A stretch of DNA of 64,000 bases from Osedax symbiont Rs1 (lineage in GTDB: Bacteria; Pseudomonadota; Gammaproteobacteria; Pseudomonadales; Balneatricaceae): contig ASZJ01000185.1 of the NCBI GenBank assembly GCA_000416275.1, positions 1-64,000 on the forward strand, written 5' to 3'. Of this stretch, positions 1-7,073 are shown piece after piece. Position 1 is the first letter of the stretch; every line of letters starts with the position of its first letter. The notes beneath the pieces were generated by a model. The model did no database searches and was not told where the DNA came from. It worked only from the letters and a program-made list of their open reading frames with translations. Made by a program: the position numbers and the translations under genes.

Positions 1-190
1 AGTGTTCATGCGTTTGCCCTGATGATTGGGCTGACTTTTCAATGCAGATGTGTTGATGAATAGCAGTCTCAAAATGCACTGGTGCCTGATCGAAGACCGC
101 GACCACCTCGACCTCTGGGTGGTTACCAGCTGTATCAAGAATGCGCTTGCCGATAGTACCTAAGCCAATGATTGCTAATTTAATTGTCAA
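1..190 (-). CDS. NAD(P)-binding Rossmann-fold oxidoreductase, N-terminal part (truncated by window edge)
   Basis: Reading the minus strand from a TTG at 190 gives an uninterrupted frame of about 63 codons that runs off the left edge. It begins TIKLAIIGLGTIGKRIL, a beta strand followed by a GxGxxG dinucleotide-binding loop. The stretch VEVVAVFDQ, about 30 residues later, fits the second beta strand ending in an acidic residue that would favour NAD. An AGGCGGA-like ribosome site lies just upstream of the TTG. The family could be a Gfo/Idh/MocA-type oxidoreductase, homoserine dehydrogenase-like or aspartate dehydrogenase-like; the visible part cannot decide. It is transcribed away from the accessory segment. 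Confidence 0.6.
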   Translation of the reverse strand, partial: MTIKLAIIGLGTIGKRILDTAGNHPEVEVVAVFDQAPVHFETAIHQHICIEKSAQSSGQTHEH

Positions 191-330
191 ATGATGTCCG
201 CCTAATGTTATTAAAAATAATATCAGATGTAGCAGCGCAGCTAAATCTCAAACCAACAGATTTGAGCGCCTTGGTTACCCTAAAAATGCATTTAAGACTA
301 GTTCATGAATATTGTCTAGAGATTTATATG

Positions 331-498
331 AATCAATGGGGTCAGAGTAAATTGATAAACCTACCTAAGTATTATATGACCCAAGTGATGGCCAGTCAGT
401 CAATACCAGCATGGTAGTGATCATAAATTTTAGAAATATCTGCAGAGTAGGGCAAAGCTTGATTTGAGGAAAAATCAATTTACTCTGACCCTATTGAT
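331..498. mobile_element. MITE-like element, copy 1
   Basis: A 25-bp terminal sequence at 332-356 (ATCAATGGGGTCAGAG, then TAAATTGAT) is matched by its inverse complement at 474-498 with one mismatch. The interior, including the run CTACCTAAGTATTATATGAC, matches copy 2 at 1611-1793 closely. No transposase is encoded inside, so any movement would need an enzyme in trans. GGGGTCAGAGT-type ends resemble intergenic repeats associated in other gammaproteobacteria with IS200/REP-associated transposases; that link is from memory and is inference. The right end runs into a 9-bp tandem repeat. Confidence 0.75.
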
Positions 499-554
499 AC
501 TATTGATACTATTGATACTATTGATACTATTGATACTATTGATACGATTGATAT
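492..554. repeat. Tandem 9-bp repeat (TATTGATAC)n
   Basis: Six perfect head-to-tail copies of TATTGATAC fill 492-545, followed by one degenerate unit to 554. A second partial copy of the element end (TTGACCCTATTGATATT) starts just after, at about 555. The unit starts with the tip of the inverted repeat of copy 1, so the array probably arose by slippage or repeated end-joining at the element's right end. Confidence 0.9.
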
Positions 555-757
555 TTGACCCTATTGATATTCGCCAATTGAGAAAATCGTTCCGGTGGCA
601 ATACCAGGGGGTTGGTGGCTCCATAGCCAGGTTTGGCGTACAGCGAAAATTTTATCTACGATACCGGATGATTTCTGTAAAAGAGCAGAGGTGTGAAGTA
701 ACAACCACCCCAGCACTAGCGTTTTTGTTGGAATCGTTTTATGAAACCACGCTTCAG

Positions 758-1186
758 CTATTCGAGTACACGACGCAAGTCACAACGGGTTTTTTCACTG
801 GCCGTTACTCCTTGTCCCCAACAGTGACGATAGATAAAACCATCGCGGTTAAATTCAAAATACAACTCGCTGTCGTACTGCTCCATCATTCCCTCTCCCT
901 CATAGCCAAAGCGATAAACCTCTCCACTATCGCGTATTAAAATATGCTTCGTCAGTGAGGGCAGCTGCGTCATGTAGACGCTGACCACCGTGGAGCTATA
1001 CTCATCCTCGGTAATAATGCCCGATTCCCGATGCATCGTTTCACCGCTATTTTCGCTGACCGTCGTATAATTGTAGCTATAGCTACCGCTGTCACCAATA
1101 GGTTCAACGTTAAAGGTTCCAGTAAATTTTTCGCCAAGGTGATTGACACCTTCACCACGGTATAAGGTAGATTTAAAATTTATCAT
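758..1186 (-). CDS. Hypothetical protein, 142 aa
   Basis: I do not recognise a family. The product is acidic and rich in Gly, Ser, Tyr and Thr with alternating polar and hydrophobic residues (for example GTFNVEP and GSYSYNYTTV). This suggests an all-beta, possibly lipocalin-like fold; that is inference. It has no signal peptide, membrane segment or cysteine pattern. The ATG at 1186 has a weak GGA about ten bases upstream. It stands alone between the two copies of the small element, so it may be cargo or a remnant of the accessory region. The overlapping plus-strand frame is mostly translated tandem repeat and is less likely to be coding. Confidence 0.55.
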   Translation of the reverse strand: MINFKSTLYRGEGVNHLGEKFTGTFNVEPIGDSGSYSYNYTTVSENSGETMHRESGIITEDEYSSTVVSVYMTQLPSLTKHILIRDSGEVYRFGYEGEGMMEQYDSELYFEFNRDGFIYRHCWGQGVTASEKTRCDLRRVLE

Positions 1187-1523
1187 TGATATTCCATCAT
1201 ATTCATATTTGTTTCTTCAGGGGGCGCCAATATATCGTTTCACAGGCATCGATTGCCCGAGGTTTATTGGCGTCACACTGAGATCTAGGTATTTGTTTTG
1301 TTGTGCTCTGGCGGTTTTAGCTGCTCGCTTAGTCAGTATTTACCTTTAACCACAAGGGCGATATTAAGTATATAAGCGGTGTCAGGGTTTCTTGCTCGTA
1401 TTAGAGCACAAAGACAACGTTTAGCTATAGTTTGTTATGTCTAACAGGTTTTATTTTAGTGGGGTTTGAGTATGCTTTGTCGGCTGCTAGGCAAGCAATC
1501 ATAAGATAAACATATTTAACTGA
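1187..1523. other. Intergenic, no recognisable feature
   Basis: No convincing gene, RNA or terminator is seen here. It lies upstream of the 142-aa ORF (which reads leftward) and ends where the palindromic repeat family begins. Confidence 0.5.
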
Positions 1524-1609
1524 TTTGTTTTTTAATGTTAAATTCAAAGGATTGAAGTGATTTTCGACTTCGTCGAGTTCATTTCTTTTAGATAAGCCAA
1601 AAGAAACGG
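1524..1609 (+). repeat. Palindromic intergenic repeat, copy a
   Basis: TTTCGACTTCGTCGAGTTC is followed by ATTTCTTTT, a short loop and AAAAGAAACGGAA, forming an imperfect hairpin. The same order of blocks occurs on the opposite strand at 6708-6800 (copy b), including a weaker preceding stretch resembling TTCAAAGGATT. It abuts the left end of the MITE-like copy 2 at 1611. Confidence 0.6.
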
Positions 1610-1610
1610 A

Positions 1611-1793
1611 ATCAATGGGGTCAGAGTAAATTGATAAATCTACCTAAGTATTATATGACCAAAATCATGGCCAGCCAGTCAGTCAGTCAATCAATCAATA
1701 CCAGCATGGTGGTGATCATAAATTATAGAAATATCTGGAGAGAAGGGCGAAGATTGATTTGCGGAGAAATCAATCTACTCTGACCCCATTGAT
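1611..1793. mobile_element. MITE-like element, copy 2
   Basis: The same 25-bp end as copy 1 is found at 1611-1635, with its inverse complement at 1769-1793 (one mismatch). It is about 15 bp longer than copy 1, chiefly because a CAGT/CAAT-type short repeat near 1676-1700 is expanded. Copies 1 and 2 lie in the same orientation on either side of the 142-aa ORF. Copy 2 ends about 90-105 bp upstream of the three-gene operon. Confidence 0.8.
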
Positions 1794-1897
1794 TATTGAA
1801 TCTTATTTTTTGTTATTGATAATAAAAGTCATTATGTATTGATATCAATATTAAAGTAAGATGAATCCAAACTTATCAAAGGATGCGATGTGGAATT

Positions 1898-3385
1898 ATG
1901 AGGATTTTACTGGATACAAATATTTTTATTCCTATGGAGGACTCTTCTTCATATTTAGATAAAAAGCTGGCAACCCTACACCGTTTATCCCAGTTGAATC
2001 TTGAATTATTGATTCATCCAGAATCGAAGAATGATATTGCACGTGATAAAAATGAATCAAGAAAACAGGCTATGTTATCTCGTCTGCCTAAATACATGGT
2101 ATTGACTTCACCTGTAAATTTAGATGATGAAGAAGAAACTTGTCTTTTTGGCAAACCTAAAAAAGACAATGATAAGGTAGATAACAGAATATTATATGCA
2201 GTGTATAAGGATTGTGTGCACCTATTGGTGACAGAAGATTCTGGTATCCACAAGAAAGCTCGTAAGCTTGGTTTGGGCGAGAGAGTTTTAACAGTAGAGC
2301 AGATAGTTGCCAGTTTAAAGTATTTAGAAAACCGAGAAAATTCGCCTCATCCAAATATTAAAAATGTTCATTGTTATACTCTTAACCTTCAAGATCCACT
2401 GTTCGCATCCCTAAGGAATGGATATGAGAAATTTGATCAATGGTTTAAAGAGAAGTGCTGTAAAACTGCCAGAATGGCCTGGGTATCATTTAATGAAGCT
2501 GATTGTTTGAATGCTATTTGTATTTATAAAATAGAGGAAGATCCCATAGTAACAAATGATTGCCGGGCTTTACGGGGTATAGTCGTTAAATTATGTACTT
2601 TTAAGGTAACTAAAACAGGAGTTAAATTTGGTGAATTATTACTTAAACAATCTTTTACGTATGCAGTTGATAATAATATAAACTACGTATACCTAACAAT
2701 TGAGCCTGGAAAACATGGAGAGCTTCGTTCTCTTGTTTCTAATTATGGTTTTACATTGTACGGTGTTGATGAAAAAGGGAGAGATGATGTGTTCATTAAG
2801 GAGTTTCCTAAATCACCTCCATCCGAAATCCTACATCCATTAGAGTTTGCAATTAAATATTTTCCGATGGTTCAGATTTCATCAAACAACGCATATATTG
2901 TTCCAATAAAGCCGGAGTATCATCGAGTGCTCTTCCCTGAAGCGCAGTGCCAACAATCTCTCTTTGCTGATCAAGGGAACTCAGCTGGCAATTCAATCCT
3001 TCAAGCATACCTCAGTAAATCACCGATCAAGTCTATCAGACCTGGAGACGTATTATTCTTTTATCGTTCAGATGATCACAAAGAAATCACTTCTTACGGT
3101 ATAGTAGAGCAGTTTATCATTGAAAGTGAACCGGAAAAGATCCTACAATGGGTTGCAAAGAGAACTGTGTATACGTACAGTGAAATAAAGTCGATGGCAG
3201 GCTGTCATGTAAAGATTATTCTTTTCAGGGTAGTTCGACATTTAAAGAGCCCTTTGGGCTTTGAGAAACTGAAGGAAGACAAAGTTATAAATGGTTCCAT
3301 CCAATCAGTGACAAAGCTCTCGGTTGAAAATTTATGGAAATTAATTGATATAGTAGGTAGCGATGGTAGTTTTGTATCCAATTAA
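1898..3385 (+). CDS. PIN - GNAT - PUA/EVE-like fusion protein
   Basis: This 495-residue protein has three apparent domains. The N-terminus MRILLDTNIF is the first strand of a PIN-type nuclease with Asp6. Further acidic positions, Asp95 (KVDNRIL) and Asp114 (TEDSGIHKKARKLG), fit the usual PIN metal site. Residues about 220-295 resemble a GNAT acetyltransferase (VKLCTF, then KFGELLLKQSFTYAV). Residues about 330-490 resemble a PUA/EVE/ASCH-type barrel, with IRPGDVLFFYRSDDHKEI then a GIVE strand. The ATG at 1898 is chosen because the PIN strand begins there and GTGGA lies 5 bases upstream; an ATG at 1883 would add five residues. It overlaps the next gene by 23 bp. Base use is visibly more A+T-rich than the core genes. 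Domain calls are by eye; an RNase or toxin role is inference. Confidence 0.75.
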   Translation: MRILLDTNIFIPMEDSSSYLDKKLATLHRLSQLNLELLIHPESKNDIARDKNESRKQAMLSRLPKYMVLTSPVNLDDEEETCLFGKPKKDNDKVDNRILYAVYKDCVHLLVTEDSGIHKKARKLGLGERVLTVEQIVASLKYLENRENSPHPNIKNVHCYTLNLQDPLFASLRNGYEKFDQWFKEKCCKTARMAWVSFNEADCLNAICIYKIEEDPIVTNDCRALRGIVVKLCTFKVTKTGVKFGELLLKQSFTYAVDNNINYVYLTIEPGKHGELRSLVSNYGFTLYGVDEKGRDDVFIKEFPKSPPSEILHPLEFAIKYFPMVQISSNNAYIVPIKPEYHRVLFPEAQCQQSLFADQGNSAGNSILQAYLSKSPIKSIRPGDVLFFYRSDDHKEITSYGIVEQFIIESEPEKILQWVAKRTVYTYSEIKSMAGCHVKIILFRVVRHLKSPLGFEKLKEDKVINGSIQSVTKLSVENLWKLIDIVGSDGSFVSN

Positions 3386-3779
3386 GCCAATTTATATAGA
3401 ACGGATATTGTCTGGTGAAAAAAAGTGCGAGCTAAGAAAGCGCTTACCTAAACAATCGCCAGAATTTATATTGTTGTATAGTACTTGGCCTGTAAAGCAA
3501 GTTGTGGGGTATGCCTCTATTTTAGAGACTTACAACAAATGTGTAAAAAAATTGTGGTCCCAAGTCGGATCTTATGCAGGCATTGATGAGCATTCATATT
3601 TTGAGTATTTTCAAAATTCAGAAAATGCATGTGCACTTAAATTTGATAAAGTATATCGTTTTACTAACCCTTTTAATTTGTCAGAAATTAGAGAAAATTT
3701 TAAAGCCCCACAATCATTCTGTTATTTGAATAATGATATATTTGAATCTTTAAAGGAGAGGGAGGCAGTTGAGGTATGA
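3363..3779 (+). CDS. ASCH domain protein
   Basis: This 138-residue protein opens with PIKPIYIERILSGEKKCELRKR. That matches the ASCH signature (hydrophobic, Gly-x-K, then E-x-R), a PUA-related barrel thought to bind RNA or modified nucleotides. The central QVVGYASI strand fits the same fold. It starts inside the end of the fusion gene (23-bp overlap) and overlaps the next gene by 4 bp, so the three are almost certainly co-translated. ASCH proteins are often linked to RNA metabolism, amidohydrolase activity on modified nucleosides, or toxin-antitoxin-like loci. The specific substrate here cannot be read from the sequence. Confidence 0.8.
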   Translation: MVVLYPIKPIYIERILSGEKKCELRKRLPKQSPEFILLYSTWPVKQVVGYASILETYNKCVKKLWSQVGSYAGIDEHSYFEYFQNSENACALKFDKVYRFTNPFNLSEIRENFKAPQSFCYLNNDIFESLKEREAVEV

Positions 3780-4324
3780 GGTTTAAAGTTATATTTGTAG
3801 CAGGTGTGCATGGTGTTGGTAAAGGCACGGTATGTGGTGATCTTGCAAAAAAATATGGTTTAGCTACTTACTCTGCCTCCCAGTTAATTAAAAGTGTTAA
3901 AAAGTCTTCTGTTGATATTAACAAAGTAGTGCTAGGAGCTAGTGAAAATCAAGACTATTTGAGTATAGCCCTGAGTAATCTCTCCCCAAGTTCTTCTACC
4001 ATTCTGCTCGACGGTCATTTTTGTTTGAATAGTGATGATGGTATTTTTCAAGTACCTTTTTCAGTCTTCGAATCGTTGGATTTGGAAGCGATATTTTTAA
4101 TAACGGAAAGCCCTTCGTTGATTCTGAGTAGGCTATTGGCAAGAGATACTGAATCAATGGGATTTGATGTGATTAAGCAGCTGCAAATATTGGAAGTGGA
4201 ACGAGCAAAGCTTGTAGCCAATAAATTGAATGTCCCCTTAGTTTTTTGTGAGCAGGGGGATACAAATCACTTTGTGAAATATTTGAACACGGGGTATAGA
4301 ATCAATGGGGTCAGAGTAAATTGA
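3776..4324 (+). CDS. Small P-loop NTPase / adenylate kinase-like protein, C-terminus altered by a repeat end
   Basis: The 182-residue product has a Walker A loop GVHGVGKGT at residues 10-18. A hydrophobic strand ending in LDGHF (about residues 80) could supply Walker B, and a C-terminal half resembling nucleotide or dephospho-CoA-type kinases includes a LLARDTESM segment. It starts at an ATGA overlap with the ASCH gene. The last seven codons (INGVRVN) and the stop lie exactly within the 25-bp element end at 4301-4325. The native C-terminus has therefore probably been replaced by insertion or deletion. Whether the protein still works is unknown. Confidence 0.75.
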   Translation: MRFKVIFVAGVHGVGKGTVCGDLAKKYGLATYSASQLIKSVKKSSVDINKVVLGASENQDYLSIALSNLSPSSSTILLDGHFCLNSDDGIFQVPFSVFESLDLEAIFLITESPSLILSRLLARDTESMGFDVIKQLQILEVERAKLVANKLNVPLVFCEQGDTNHFVKYLNTGYRINGVRVN

Positions 4325-4325
4325 T
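4301..4325. repeat. Solo 25-bp end of the MITE-like element
   Basis: It is identical over 25 bp to the left end of copies 1 and 2, and all three share GA immediately upstream. The interior and the opposite end are missing: the sequence diverges at once after 4325. It bounds the three-gene operon on its 3' side. Confidence 0.85.
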
Positions 4326-4500
4326 ACAAGTATTTAACTAATATAGAAAACTCACTTTTAAAGACCACTACATCCGATTTTCTCAGTGATTTTTACTATA
4401 GATGAACGTAATTCGCAGTGAAATACTCCAGACCTCTTCATGTTCCACTACGAAGCCGCTAATCCCCTTGTATTGTCGCCGCCGCTGTTGACTGAATTGA
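4326..4500. other. Intergenic, probable 3' exon side of the group II intron
   Basis: No gene recognised. On the minus strand this is the sequence directly downstream of the intron's domain VI. A short minus-strand frame reading into it overlaps the catalytic intron RNA and is not credited. Confidence 0.4.
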
Positions 4501-4556
4501 CGAAGCGGAGCGACAGGACGTCGCGTAAGGCGCGTGTCTGCGACTCGCTCTCCTAA

Positions 4557-4590
4557 GAACCGTGCATGCCGGTTTCCCTGCACACGGCTC
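4557..4590 (-). ncRNA. Group II intron domain V
   Basis: This is a 34-nt hairpin on the minus strand, GAGCCGTGTGC pairing with GCATGCACGGTTC across a CAGGGAAACCG middle. It has the conserved length and AGC triad of the intron's catalytic core. It lies 9 bases after the maturase stop codon. Confidence 0.85.
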
Positions 4591-4598
4591 AAGCCTAT

Positions 4599-6089
4599 CT
4601 AAGTCCAGTAGTAATATCGAACCGGCAATAAATGTAACAGTGTCCACCAAGGTTTAAATCTAGGCTTTGCTTTGCGCTTCCTAAAATACTCAACATATTC
4701 TGGGAAAAACGGATTAGCGATAGCGCGGACTTTTATATGGCGTTCGATGGGGGTAGATACAGCGCGATAAAGTAGAATCATTTTTGAATTTCCTTGAGCG
4801 TCTTTATCCCAAGCAAAGAAGCGCCAATGATTCATCTTTATCGTGGTGAAGTATCGTCTGTTGATCCATTGCACATTTTTCTGTTTATTTTTACGCCTTA
4901 CCCAGCGATAGATTGCTCTGAATATCTGCGTATCCACCCATGAAAAAGTACTTTTGGATACCACGTGACGATAGTAGTTAGCCCAGCCACGAATGATCGG
5001 GTTGAGCTGTTTGATCAACACTGCTGCACTTACCGTTGCTTGAGATTTTATACGATCTCTCACTTTATCCAGTAAACGCTTAATACTCGCCTTGGCGGGT
5101 TTTATTAACAATTTCTCTTTGTATTTTCTGACGTTGAACCCCAAAAAATCAAAGCCTGTATTGATATGAGTAATGTGAGTTTTCTCCTTGGATAAGGAGA
5201 GCCCTCGCTGAGCCAGAAATGCCTCAACTGCTGGCCTTACCTGTTTTTCCAATAGCTCTGCAGAGTCTGAAGTAACAATGAAATCGTCGGCGTAACGGAT
5301 AACATTAATCTTAGTTAATCCTTCGGTCGCCGATTTTACGGCTTCTTCTAAACCATCCAGCGCCATATTGGCGAAAATAGGCGAGATGATACCTCCTTGC
5401 GGAGTACCAGCATTTGTCGATTGGAAAATATTATTCTCCATATATCCACATTGAAGCCATTGAGTGAGCATCATCTTATCCATTGGAATATGCTCCATCA
5501 GCCATTCATGACTGATGTTGTCAAAGCAGGCTTTAATGTCTGCTTCAAGTACCCATTTTGCAGAGTGTTTCTTAGCCAATGCGTTAAAACATTGTTCTAA
5601 AGCATCTGCTGCACTTCGTTTTGGCCTAAAGCCATAAGAGTTCAGATCTGCCAATGTTTCAGCAACAGGACTCAGAGCCATGGAATACATAGCTTGCATG
5701 GCTCTGTCTCGCATCGTAGGTATGCCGAGAGGGCGTAGCTTACCATTAGATTTCGGAATATAAATACGCCGTAACGGTTGAGCTCGATAACCCCTTCTTT
5801 TCAAACTCAATATAGCCTTAAGTTTTGCTGTCGGAGTAGACCAGCGTACGCCATCAATACCAGGTGTGTTTTTACCCTTATTTTCTGTTACACGTTTAAC
5901 GGCAAGAAATTTTGCCGCAAACGAATGTGTCAGCAACCATTGCAAAACTTTAATCTTGCCATGCTTGCCTTCTTTTACTGCCTTCGCAATACGCATTTGC
6001 AGCCTAGTAACCTGTTGTTGCATGGCATCTACATTGATGTCGTTCCATGGTTGACGGGCCGAGGACGCACCAGTTTTAACAACCGTCAT
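4599..6089 (-). CDS. ltrA: Group II intron reverse transcriptase/maturase
   Basis: This 496-residue protein helps splicing of its intron and copies it during retrohoming. RT motifs are in order: a TPGIDGV stretch (about 75-81), LRPLGIPTMRDRA (118-130), ADIKACFDNI (183-192) with the first catalytic Asp, GTPQGGIISP (228-237), and YADD at 266-269. The thumb/X maturase domain follows at about 320-440 (RGWANYYRHVV). The C-terminus is short and basic, with no HNH Cys/His pattern, so the endonuclease domain seems absent. This favours an endonuclease-independent retrohoming route. The start is supported by GAGGAAAAG upstream of ATG 6089. The gene looks intact. Confidence 0.93.
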   Translation of the reverse strand: MTVVKTGASSARQPWNDINVDAMQQQVTRLQMRIAKAVKEGKHGKIKVLQWLLTHSFAAKFLAVKRVTENKGKNTPGIDGVRWSTPTAKLKAILSLKRRGYRAQPLRRIYIPKSNGKLRPLGIPTMRDRAMQAMYSMALSPVAETLADLNSYGFRPKRSAADALEQCFNALAKKHSAKWVLEADIKACFDNISHEWLMEHIPMDKMMLTQWLQCGYMENNIFQSTNAGTPQGGIISPIFANMALDGLEEAVKSATEGLTKINVIRYADDFIVTSDSAELLEKQVRPAVEAFLAQRGLSLSKEKTHITHINTGFDFLGFNVRKYKEKLLIKPAKASIKRLLDKVRDRIKSQATVSAAVLIKQLNPIIRGWANYYRHVVSKSTFSWVDTQIFRAIYRWVRRKNKQKNVQWINRRYFTTIKMNHWRFFAWDKDAQGNSKMILLYRAVSTPIERHIKVRAIANPFFPEYVEYFRKRKAKPRFKPWWTLLHLLPVRYYYWT

Positions 6090-6680
6090 TTGCTTTTCCT
6101 CATGTGTTAGGTTCTACAGACTATCTTACGTTTCAAGACCTGTCGGACGTGGGCCCACTTTCGTGTTGGATAACGTTTAAACCCATATTCACACCATTAC
6201 AGCATGACAATTCGCTTCTTCCGACTTCCCAAGCCCGCATATCTATCAGTACTTTTCACAAAGTACCTCCCCAATTGGGAGATGTACGGGGTTTCCACGT
6301 TTCGCTTTCTGAGTATTTGTTAGGTTAGGTGCCCGCTATTGACCGGACAGGAATATTGGCCATGAACGCGTACGTCGAAACCACGTTCCTCCTGCCAGCG
6401 CCTTTTGGCTTAAGTGTGTCAGCCTAATTACACTTATTCCTACTCACGATCTTTATCACGGATTCACATAAGTTCACCATACCAACTATCTAGCACTCAC
6501 CCGAATAAGGCTTTCAGGAGGGAGCGTTTCTCACGATTTTCTCCCCGGTAGCAACACTACCTTCGTTACATTGTCTGAGCAGCTCTTTATTCATGCTCGT
6601 AGATTCACCTGATGGCACAGGTGGTTCATTCGGAATCCATTCCAAGTTGAACAACTCATTAAAGCGACCTCGTGTCGCAC

Positions 6681-7024
6681 TCGACAATAGTAGGGCGAAT
6701 TTTTCTTTGGTTCGGTTTCTTTTTTTTCGCAAAAAAGAAATGAACTCGACGCAGTCGAAACTGCACTTGAAATCCCTTGACCTTAAACCTCAAAAAAGAA
6801 ATCTTTAAATCTTTAACTCACTAAATCTAAAAAACAAAAACAAAAACAGCAGAGTTAATGCACCCTAGCTAAAGACTAGGAACCGCACTATCAGTGACGG
6901 GTTGACTCGTCGCTGCACTCCTCACCCTGCGGCTTGCCACGGTCAAGATGCGGCAATGTGTCGCTTGCGCTCGACTCAAACCCGCTCCGCGGCTCCTAAA
7001 CCAACCAGACCACCAAAAAAATGG
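6681..7024. other. Intergenic between the group II intron and tmRNA, with palindromic repeat copy b
   Basis: At 6708-6800 on the minus strand is the second copy of the palindromic repeat (TTTCGACTGCGTCGAGTTC, then a T-rich/A-rich hairpin). The rest (6800-7024) has a short A+T-rich run, then a G+C-rich stretch with no gene I can support. Confidence 0.5.
6708..6800 (-). repeat. Palindromic intergenic repeat, copy b
   Basis: It matches copy a (1524-1609) on the opposite strand. The shared blocks are GACT(T/G)CGTCGAGTTC, ATTTCTTTT and an A-rich arm ending in GAAAC(C/G)GAA. The arm is about 30 bases upstream of the intron's 5' splice site, so the intron has inserted in or beside this repeat. Confidence 0.6.
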
Positions 7025-7060
7025 CAAAAAAAATCCCCCTAGGTGACCACTTAGGGGGAT
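7025..7060 (-). terminator. Rho-independent terminator of ssrA
   Basis: On the minus strand, TCCCCCTA pairs with TAGGGGGA around a short GTG/CAC inner stem, followed by eight T residues. It starts 14 bases after the tmRNA CCA end. Confidence 0.9.
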
Positions 7061-7073
7061 TTTCTTGGCAATT

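Larger units (their letters stand above)
4500..6680 (-). mobile_element. Group II intron (ORF-containing)
   Basis: Read on the minus strand, the intron begins GTGCGACACGAGGTCGC at 6680, the GUGYG 5' end of group II introns. About 590 bases of structured leader come before the maturase ORF (6089-4599). Just after the ORF, at 4590-4557, is a 34-nt domain V hairpin: GAGCCGTGTGC, a GAAA-containing loop, then GCACGGTTC, with the AGC catalytic triad. A G+C-rich domain VI-like hairpin follows at about 4555-4505. The exact 3' splice site is not certain (about 4490-4510). At about 2.2 kb it is a usual size. The 5' exon is the palindromic repeat copy b, so no host gene is visibly interrupted. Confidence 0.85.

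Noticed and set aside
184..417. Plus-strand frame of 77 codons starting within the first gene's start region
   Set aside because: Its second half is the translated MITE-like element, there is no ribosome site, and it begins inside the divergent partial gene.
492..554. CRISPR-like repeated pattern
   Set aside because: The repeats are 9 bp, head to tail with no spacers, so this is a simple tandem array.
464..940. Plus-strand frame of 158 codons with LLILLILLI repeats
   Set aside because: The repeat residues are just the 9-bp tandem array translated, and the rest is antisense to the more protein-like 142-residue ORF.
4383..4650. Two short minus-strand frames after the maturase
   Set aside because: They run through intron domains V and VI, which are structural RNA.
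6514..6808. Short frames on both strands around the intron 5' end
   Set aside because: They cover the intron's structured leader and the palindromic repeat, with no ribosome sites.
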